Positions 58,045-64,000 of a stretch of 64,000 nucleotides of DNA are shown piece after piece (position 1 is the first letter of the stretch; each line of letters begins with the position of its first letter). The position numbers and the translations under genes are program-made. The stretch lies in contig OZ010790.1 of the NCBI GenBank assembly GCA_963932465.1, forward strand, positions 351,999,087-352,063,086. Direction: 5' to 3'. The notes under the pieces are model-generated. The model was not told the DNA's origin and searched no databases. It was given only the letters and a program-made list of their open reading frames with translations. The stretch is from Maratus speciosus. Taxonomy: Eukaryota > Arthropoda > Arachnida > Araneae > Salticidae.

Positions 58045-60486
58045 ATGTTCAAAAGCGCGAAAAAAGAAGATTACCAAAGGGTAGCTTTTGAATTAGGGAT
58101 TGATATTTCTGACACAAAATTAACTAATTATGATTTAATGAATTTAATAAAGGAAAGTGATAAATATAAAGCAGATTCTAAATTGGTCGATGAAATGGCC
58201 AATAATATTATAGAGGAGAGAAAAAATGAGGAAGCGAAGGTATTAGAACTTGAAAAATTAAAAATTGAACGTACAAAATTAGAGCTTGAGTTGGCGAAGG
58301 CCCGTGCAGAAACCAAAAGTGAAAAATTAAATGATTTCGAGAAGGTAGAAAGCATAGAATCTTTAGACTCTCTCATTAAAAGCATAAAAACGCTTACAAT
58401 CAAAATACCGTCTAGACAGGAAGGTTGGGGGTATTTTTTCTCGTCTTTAGAAAGGGCCTTCATTTCAAAAAATGTCCCAGAAAAGTATAAATCGGAAATT
58501 CTTCTAAATCTGTTAGGGGAAAGGGCAACAAATGTTATTACATACATTAAGGATGGAGAATTAGAAGATTATTCAAAGGTGAAAGCTATAGTACTTAGAG
58601 AATTTGAGCCAACTCCACAAACTTGTTTAGAACATTTTAGAAAATCACAACGTCAACCCAATGAAACATATGTGCAATTTGCATCCCGATTAACAACGAG
58701 TTGGGATTATTATTTAAAATTGAGAAATGTGACCGATTTTGAAACTTTAAAAAAGTTAGTGATTTCTGATAAAATTTGTCAGATGCTTGATAAGGATGTT
58801 AATTGTTTTATAAATGTTAGACAAGGAGATTCTTGGTTTCACCCAATTGAGTTATCTAGGGAGATAGATTTATATTACACATCAAAGGGAAAACCTGTGG
58901 TTGATAATTCTAGGTCGAATAATAAAAATAATTATTCTAGGCCAGTTTCTAAAGTTTTTCTAACTGATGTAAAAAATTCTAAATGTATATTGTCATGTAA
59001 TGAAAATCATCCTTTGCATAAATGTCCTGTTTATAAAAATATGTCAGTGAGTGATAGAGTTGAGCTGGTAAAGGCAAAAAATCTTTGTTTTAACTGTCTT
59101 ATGAATCATAAAGTAGTCGATTGTAAATCTAAATTCTCGTGTATTATTTGTCGGAAAAGGCACAATGTAACTTTGCATTTTCCTCGGGAACAAAAAGTAA
59201 ATAAAGTGGAAAACCAAGAGGTAATTTCACAGGAAATGAGTCATATAAACAAAGGAGGTAATAAATCTAATTTGGATGTTTCGGCTCCAGTATTTCAGCC
59301 TTTCCCAGCTAATACTCAAAACAATTTATTTTCAACAACATGTAATTTGGCTAATGATTTAAAAGCTGTGTTACTTAGCACATTTGTTTGTTTAATAAAA
59401 GATGAATTAGGTAATTTTCATGAGGTACGAGGTCTATTAGACGTTGGAGCAAACTCTAACTTTATGAGTAAAAAGTTAGTAGATAAACTTAATTTGAAAA
59501 GGGAAAAGACTAACATTTCTATTTCAGGCATAAATAATTTATCGTTGAATGTTAGATCTAGGTTTAACACAACTGTTTCAAATAGAGATAAGGATTTTCA
59601 TTTAAAATTAGACTTTTTAGTCGTTCCGAAAATTACAGAATTTACTCCGTCTAGGCCGCTTGAGACTTCTATCCCATTATTAATTAACATCAAATTAGCC
59701 GATGAAAAATTTAATGTCCCAGGCCCGATTGATTTGCTTTTAGGTGCAGAAAATTTCTATGAATTTTTAAGACCAGGTCAAATTTATCCGCAAACATTAA
59801 ATACTAAAATTGTGTTACAAAACAGTGTATTCGGGTATATTGTCAGTGGAAGCCTTCCGGCTAAGGGTGAAAGTAGTATACATTGTGGGTTAATTACAGA
59901 TAATTTGGAATTAGAAAAAATAATTAGAGAGTTTTGGGAAATAGAAAACATAGAGAGAGAGTCTGAGATCTCTAAAACTAAGGAAGCAGAAATTTGTGAA
60001 GAACATTTTCGGAAAAATTATTCTAGAACTGAAAATGGACAATATATGGTGAAAATGCCGCTAAATGAAGATCCATCTTGTCTTGGCGAATCAAAACAAA
60101 AGGCAATGAATATTTTAAATTCATTATGGAAGCGCTTAGTTAGAGAACCTAAAGTTAATGATCTTTATAAAGCATTTATGGAAGAATATCTAAGTATGGG
60201 TCACATGGAAGAAGTGATAGAATCTGAAGAGCCAGAAGTCACTTATTATATTCCACATCATTGCGTATTCCGTACAGAATCAAGTAGTACACCATTACGA
60301 GTCGTGTATAATGCCAGTTCCTTAACTTCTACAGGGAAATCATTAAACAGTTTGCAGTTTAACGGAGGAACAATCCAGGATGAGTTATTTTCTATAATGT
60401 TGCGATTTCGAAAGCATCAGTTTGTTTTTGTAGCTGATATTAAAAAAAATGTATCGTATGATATTAATACATCCGAGTCAACGTGA
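58045..60486 (+). CDS. BEL/Pao gag-protease-RT(5') polyprotein, 813 aa
   Basis: Residues 1-115 form a helical, Lys/Glu-rich coiled-coil region. Residues ~130-290 are a Pao-type gag with WGYFFSSLERAF, YKSEILLNLLGERATNV and ETYVQFASRLTTSWDYY. Zinc knuckles at ~315-385 include CNENHPLHKC and CFNCLMNHKVVDC. At ~463 is the protease, whose active site reads LLDVGANSNF: DVG instead of D-S/T-G, possibly impairing it. A DUF1758-like protease region follows to ~610 (PGPIDLLLGAENFYEF, VFGYIVSGSL). From ~700 is the start of RT up to VFVADI. An extra A in the A8 run then moves the frame and ends the protein at 60486. The start is the first ATG in a long open frame, after a ~450-bp leader. Acts in cytoplasmic particles and reverse transcription by analogy with the family. 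Confidence 0.9.
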   Translation: MFKSAKKEDYQRVAFELGIDISDTKLTNYDLMNLIKESDKYKADSKLVDEMANNIIEERKNEEAKVLELEKLKIERTKLELELAKARAETKSEKLNDFEKVESIESLDSLIKSIKTLTIKIPSRQEGWGYFFSSLERAFISKNVPEKYKSEILLNLLGERATNVITYIKDGELEDYSKVKAIVLREFEPTPQTCLEHFRKSQRQPNETYVQFASRLTTSWDYYLKLRNVTDFETLKKLVISDKICQMLDKDVNCFINVRQGDSWFHPIELSREIDLYYTSKGKPVVDNSRSNNKNNYSRPVSKVFLTDVKNSKCILSCNENHPLHKCPVYKNMSVSDRVELVKAKNLCFNCLMNHKVVDCKSKFSCIICRKRHNVTLHFPREQKVNKVENQEVISQEMSHINKGGNKSNLDVSAPVFQPFPANTQNNLFSTTCNLANDLKAVLLSTFVCLIKDELGNFHEVRGLLDVGANSNFMSKKLVDKLNLKREKTNISISGINNLSLNVRSRFNTTVSNRDKDFHLKLDFLVVPKITEFTPSRPLETSIPLLINIKLADEKFNVPGPIDLLLGAENFYEFLRPGQIYPQTLNTKIVLQNSVFGYIVSGSLPAKGESSIHCGLITDNLELEKIIREFWEIENIERESEISKTKEAEICEEHFRKNYSRTENGQYMVKMPLNEDPSCLGESKQKAMNILNSLWKRLVREPKVNDLYKAFMEEYLSMGHMEEVIESEEPEVTYYIPHHCVFRTESSSTPLRVVYNASSLTSTGKSLNSLQFNGGTIQDELFSIMLRFRKHQFVFVADIKKNVSYDINTSEST

Positions 60487-63238
60487 TTTATTACGAATAG
60501 TATTTAAACCTGGGGTGAATGAGCCAGTAAAAGTGTACAGGTTATGTACTGTTTCTTATGGCACAACTAGTGCCCCTTTTTTAGCTACAAGAACCTTAAT
60601 GCAATTATCCAGAGACGAAGGAAATGAATTTCCTTTAGCTGCGAATGTGTTGTTGCAGGATGTGTACATGGATGACATCCTAACAGGAGCAGATGATTTA
60701 GACACAGCGAAGGAGATTCAGCAACAACTGATATCTTTGTTAAATAGAGGAGGCATGGATCTCCATAAATGGGCAGTAAATAATTTTGCTCTTTTATGTA
60801 ACACTTCAGAATCTGAATATTCTTTTTCTAACGAGACAAAAACTTTGGGAATATTGTGGAAGCCTCAACCAGATTGTTTTGGGTTTAACTTAATTATCGA
60901 GCAAAGTGAATTATATACTAAACGATCAGTCTTATCACAAATTGCTAGAATATTTGACCCTTTGGGTTTGATATGTCCAATAATTACAAGGGCCAAGGTG
61001 TTTCTGCAAAAATTATGGTTGCTGAAAATAGATTGGTGTGATTATCTCCCAGTGAAAGAAAATAAGGAGTGGAATGAATTTCTTACGTCCTTAAAATGTG
61101 TAAATCTGATCAGTATCCCTAGATGTATTCTTATTGATCAGTCTATTTGTGTAGAACTACGTGGATTTTCTGATGCATCTGAGATTGCTTATGGAGCGGT
61201 CATTAACGTGAAATCTGCTAATTTTTGTGGTGATTCTGCTGTTAAGCTACTCACTAGTAAGTCCAGAGTAGCTTCTCTAAAGCATGTCACTATTCCGCGT
61301 CTTGAACTTTCTGCTGCAGTCCTGCTATCCAAGTTAATGAAGAAGGTGTTAAGTGCCTTAAAACTAGAAGTTTCTAAAACTTATTTTTGGACTGACAGCA
61401 CCATTGTACTTGCATGGTTAAAAAAAGAATCCAATGATCTTAAGACATTCGTAGCAAACAGGATATCAATTATACAAAGTTTAACTTCGGTTGAACAGTG
61501 GTATTACGTACCCTCTAAGCAAAATCCTGCTGACCTTATTTCTAGAGGTATAGATCCCATCAAGATTCAACAGTGTGAACTGTGGTGGTTCGGTCCAGCA
61601 TTCCTACAACAGCCTGAGGTGGTCGAGTGTCCCGATAGCAATCCTGCTGAAACCAATGAGCTGTTTTTGCGTGAATTGAAATCACCATCAGTGACTCAAG
61701 TATGTGCCTTAGTTAACACTCTTGAACCTTTAGACATAATTAATAACTGTTCTTCGTTCATCAAACTACAAAGAGTAGTAGCATGGTGTAAACGATTCAT
61801 ATATAACTGTAGAAACCCTTTATATCCTACAGCTGGAACTTTATCTAGCAGTGAACTCTCTCAGTCCTTATTGTGCATTGTAAAGAACATTCAAAGGACT
61901 TCATTCGTGAAAGAAATCCAGTGTTTAGAAAGGGGTACTGCTATCCCTAACAATAGCAAACTGATAAACTTGTGTCCATTTTTAGACAGTGATGGCTGCA
62001 TTCGTGTTAGTGGTAGACTGAAAAACAGTAACTTATCCGATCACCAAAAATATCCTATGATTATCCCTGCAAAACATAATTTTACATTTTGTGTTATTAA
62101 TTATTTTCATGTTTTATATTTTCATGCAGGTTCAGAAACCACAATGTCTCTTATAAGAACTAAATTTTGGATTTTAGCTGGCAGAAATGTAGTTAGAAAA
62201 ATTAATTTTAATTGTATTATTTGTAAGAAAATTAATTCTAAAATTTCGCAGCAAGAGATGGCTGATTTGCCAGCAGCAAGAGTAACGGTATCCAGAGTAT
62301 TTACGCGCACTGGATTAGACTACTGCGGTCCTTTTCAGGTAAAAAATTCCACAGGTAGGAGTAAACAGGTAAAAAAGGTTTTTATTTGTATATTTGTATG
62401 TTTTACTACAAAGGCATTGCACTTTGAAATTGTCAGTGATTTAACAAGTGCAGCGTTTTTAGCAGCACTTAAACGCTTTATTGCGAGGCGAGGCAAACCT
62501 TCTGACATCTTTAGTGATAATGGTCGAAATTTTGTTGGTGCCAATAAAGAATTAAGAGCAATTCTCAGATCTTTATTTAAGGATAAAAGTGAGGAGGAAA
62601 TTCAAAATTATTTAGCTAATGAAGGAATCAAGTGGCATTTTAATCCCCCTTCAACCCCTCACTTTGGAGGTTTATGGGAGGCAAGTGTTGAATCACTTAA
62701 ATATCATTTAAAGCGTGTTGTAGGTAAAACTATTTTAAGTTATGAGGAACTCTTGACTCTCATTATTCAAATCGAAGCTGTTCTTAATTCTCGTCCCCTT
62801 TGCCCTCTTTCAAATGATCCAAATGATGTTGAAGCTTTGACACCTGCTCATTTTCTTATTGGCTCATCTTTAATGGCCTTACCTGAACCGAATTATACTG
62901 AAATCCCTATGAATAGGTTGAGCAGGTGGCAATTAGTTCAAAAATTGTCACAACATCTTTGGAAAAAATGGTCATCAGACTATCTAAATAAGCTCTTAAA
63001 TAGGCCCAAATGGCATAAAGGAAGAGTAGAGATAAAAGAGGGAGATTTAGTTTTGGTAAAAAATCCTGATAATTATAGCCCTTTAAAATGGCATTTGGCA
63101 AGAATTGTTAAAATCCATCCAGGCCAAGATGGTATAATTAGAGTTGTAACATTAAAGGATAAGAATGGCACATATAAAAGGCCACTAACAAAAATTGTTG
63201 TTTTGCCTCATGTGAATGAAACCACATTAACTACTTGA
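60449..63238 (+). CDS. BEL/Pao RT(3')-RNase H-integrase, 929 aa
   Basis: Continues the polyprotein in the next frame; the listed ATG only marks the open frame, since the natural product would be fused to the preceding ORF. RT catalytic YMDD is at residues 73-76 (QDVYMDDIL). RNase H follows with the usual D-E-D set: FSDASE (~240), IPRLELSAA (~282) and FWTDSTIVLAWL (~313). The integrase zinc domain is at ~545-595 (H...H, NCIICKK). The integrase core has D in GLDYCGPF (~621), D in FSDNGRNF (~688) and E in GGLWEASVES (~740), so the triad is intact. A DUF5641-type C-terminus at ~820-925 (LSRWQLVQKL, KEGDLVLVKN) completes the Pao architecture. No internal stop. Confidence 0.93.
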   Translation: MYRMILIHPSQRDLLRIVFKPGVNEPVKVYRLCTVSYGTTSAPFLATRTLMQLSRDEGNEFPLAANVLLQDVYMDDILTGADDLDTAKEIQQQLISLLNRGGMDLHKWAVNNFALLCNTSESEYSFSNETKTLGILWKPQPDCFGFNLIIEQSELYTKRSVLSQIARIFDPLGLICPIITRAKVFLQKLWLLKIDWCDYLPVKENKEWNEFLTSLKCVNLISIPRCILIDQSICVELRGFSDASEIAYGAVINVKSANFCGDSAVKLLTSKSRVASLKHVTIPRLELSAAVLLSKLMKKVLSALKLEVSKTYFWTDSTIVLAWLKKESNDLKTFVANRISIIQSLTSVEQWYYVPSKQNPADLISRGIDPIKIQQCELWWFGPAFLQQPEVVECPDSNPAETNELFLRELKSPSVTQVCALVNTLEPLDIINNCSSFIKLQRVVAWCKRFIYNCRNPLYPTAGTLSSSELSQSLLCIVKNIQRTSFVKEIQCLERGTAIPNNSKLINLCPFLDSDGCIRVSGRLKNSNLSDHQKYPMIIPAKHNFTFCVINYFHVLYFHAGSETTMSLIRTKFWILAGRNVVRKINFNCIICKKINSKISQQEMADLPAARVTVSRVFTRTGLDYCGPFQVKNSTGRSKQVKKVFICIFVCFTTKALHFEIVSDLTSAAFLAALKRFIARRGKPSDIFSDNGRNFVGANKELRAILRSLFKDKSEEEIQNYLANEGIKWHFNPPSTPHFGGLWEASVESLKYHLKRVVGKTILSYEELLTLIIQIEAVLNSRPLCPLSNDPNDVEALTPAHFLIGSSLMALPEPNYTEIPMNRLSRWQLVQKLSQHLWKKWSSDYLNKLLNRPKWHKGRVEIKEGDLVLVKNPDNYSPLKWHLARIVKIHPGQDGIIRVVTLKDKNGTYKRPLTKIVVLPHVNETTLTT

Positions 63239-63430
63239 ATTCATACATTTTATTTTAATTAAAAAAAAATTTTGTAGTGTAGTGTATTATTATATTTTTT
63301 GTTTATATTTGTAAATTTAACATTTCATTTAGTGTATATGCTGAAAAAAAATTGTATTATTGAGATTGTAATTTAAATTGATGTTGTATTTATAGTATTG
63401 AATGTTTGAAACATTCAAGGCCCGGCGGTA

Positions 63431-63638
63431 TGTTGCCGCTAGAAGCGCCATCTATGTGGTTTGTTTTGAAACTAGTGAGTTGGGTGTGAGACGCCGATCC
63501 GAGGAGTAGTGTAAATATCGGCTCTTGATCCATTTATTGTTTGTGAATTAAAATTTAATAAGTAATACAGTCCGCTAGATTTATTTTATTGTGAGTTGTG
63601 TGCAGTGATTATTTGAGAAAGAGCGATCGGCGGGAACA
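63431..63638 (+). repeat. 3' LTR (208 bp)
   Basis: Same length as the 5' LTR with three substitutions. The bases just upstream (AAGGCCCGGCGGTA) are where the polypurine tract should be but are not purine-only. Confidence 0.95.
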
Positions 63639-63643
63639 CCGGT
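63639..63643. repeat. BEL/Pao target-site duplication, right (CCGGT)
   Basis: Copy of 57355-57359. Confidence 0.9.
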
Positions 63644-63711
63644 TAATCCGAGTTTTTTGCTTATCCGAGGTGAGTTTGGTCCATATTAACTCGGTAAGCG
63701 GGACTCTATTG
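63644..63711 (+). mobile_element. Tigger/pogo-type MITE, right part
   Basis: Ends AACTCGGTAAGCGGGACTCTATTG before TA (63712). This is the inverted match of the left end at 56932, with a second internal TTAATCCGAG / CTTATCCGAG pair. Confidence 0.75.
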
Positions 63712-63714
63712 TAT

Positions 63715-63925
63715 CTTTATTTATATAAATATATTATTTTTTTCATCGGGTCCAACACTATATCCTGAAAAAGCAAAATTCCTGTTTTCTATTTTTTTTT
63801 TCTTTTTTTGAAAGCATAGACAATTTCAATTCTAACCATGCAAAGGTAATTTTAAAAATGCATTCAAGATTCTAAATAATAATGAAAAAAAGTTACAGAT
63901 AACGCAATAAGCTACATACTGTCTC
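63715..63925. other. AT-rich stretch without a gene
   Basis: Nothing recognised. Confidence 0.5.
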
Positions 63926-63928
63926 CGG

Positions 63929-64000
63929 CAGTGGCGTAGTAAAGGGGCGGGCTCAGGGGGCTCAAGCCCCCCCCTCCCCCATTTGAAATAAAGTCAGGAG
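63929..64000 (+). mobile_element. Start of a TIR element (CAGTGGCGTAG end), runs off the window
   Basis: CAGTGGCGTAGTAAAGGGGCG and the following GCTCAGGGGGCTCAAGCCCCCCCC foldback resemble hAT-type termini that start CAGTGGCGTA. Only 72 bases are visible. Confidence 0.45.

Larger units (their letters stand above)
57360..63638 (+). mobile_element. BEL/Pao LTR retrotransposon, full-length (6279 bp)
   Basis: Has two 208-bp LTRs (TGTTGCC...GGGAACA), a 5-bp target duplication CCGGT, a tRNA primer site, and gag-PR-RT-RNase H-IN in Pao order. The only gross defect is a frame change in an A8 run at ~60440-60450. LTRs differ at 3 of 208 positions, indicating a recent insertion. No envelope-like ORF follows integrase (63239-63430 is non-coding). 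Inserted inside a Tigger-type MITE. Confidence 0.95.

Noticed and set aside
58128..58547. 139-aa minus-strand ORF
   Set aside because: Antisense shadow of the BEL/Pao gag.
60436..60486. Programmed frameshift between the two BEL/Pao ORFs
   Set aside because: The break falls inside the RT domain, where programmed shifts are not expected; an A-run indel is simpler. Kept only as something to test.

Overview
The window looks like intergenic or heterochromatin-like DNA from a large, AT-rich arthropod genome, most likely a spider or other arachnid. The reasons are the Pao-type gag-pol layout, a tRNA-derived SINE with a CAACCAA-type tail, Penelope-like elements with GIY-YIG tails, and a Jockey-like ORF1. 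I recognise no convincing host gene: every coding-looking stretch that I could assign belongs to a mobile element, and most are broken.

Layout. 0-1.6 kb: 3' part of a decayed piggyBac-like transposon ending at a TTAA. 1.6-8.0 kb: decayed Ty3/gypsy pol on the minus strand, split by a 2.1-kb DNA transposon with ~620-bp inverted arms and an exact 8-bp target duplication, and bracketed by two copies of a tRNA-related repeat. 11.3-12.1 kb: ~145-bp-period tandem array. 13.4-14.7 kb: Penelope-like element (PLE) remnant. 15.3-15.5 kb: foldback element. 19.1-24.6 kb: a dispersed repeat (second copy at 45.1-47.5 kb), ~150-bp degenerate tandem arrays and a Helitron-like terminus. 25.5-27.1 kb: TA microsatellite, then a reverse-transcriptase fragment enclosed by ~125-bp inverted repeats. 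27.5-28.0 kb: minus-strand PLE tail with a hammerhead-like core. 29.4-30.6 kb: element with short terminal inverted repeats holding a tRNA-like sequence. 31.0-32.2 kb: Helitron-like element. 33.0-34.3 kb: inverted-repeat element invaded by a 263-bp hairpin insertion. 36.6-40.6 kb: imperfect inverted repeats around a Jockey-like ORF1 remnant that carries an intact SINE. 47.7-48.6 kb: inverted repeats, each with a hammerhead-like core. 51.1-54.5 kb: two TA-flanked TIR elements and a possible piggyBac end. 55.1 kb: piggyBac N-terminal remnant. 56.9-63.7 kb: a ~0.5-kb Tigger/pogo-type MITE split by a young, almost complete BEL/Pao LTR retrotransposon. 63.9 kb to the end: start of another TIR element.

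The only element that looks recently mobile is the BEL/Pao copy: two 208-bp LTRs with 3 differences, a 5-bp target duplication, a primer site matching tRNA-Tyr, and long ORFs broken once at an A-run inside the RT. Everything else reads as layered insertions of increasing age. The best candidates for something under-described are the long-armed 3.8-5.9 kb transposon with its CxC-motif protein, the inverted-repeat RT element at 25.8-27.1 kb, and the recurring hammerhead-like cores in PLE-type ends.
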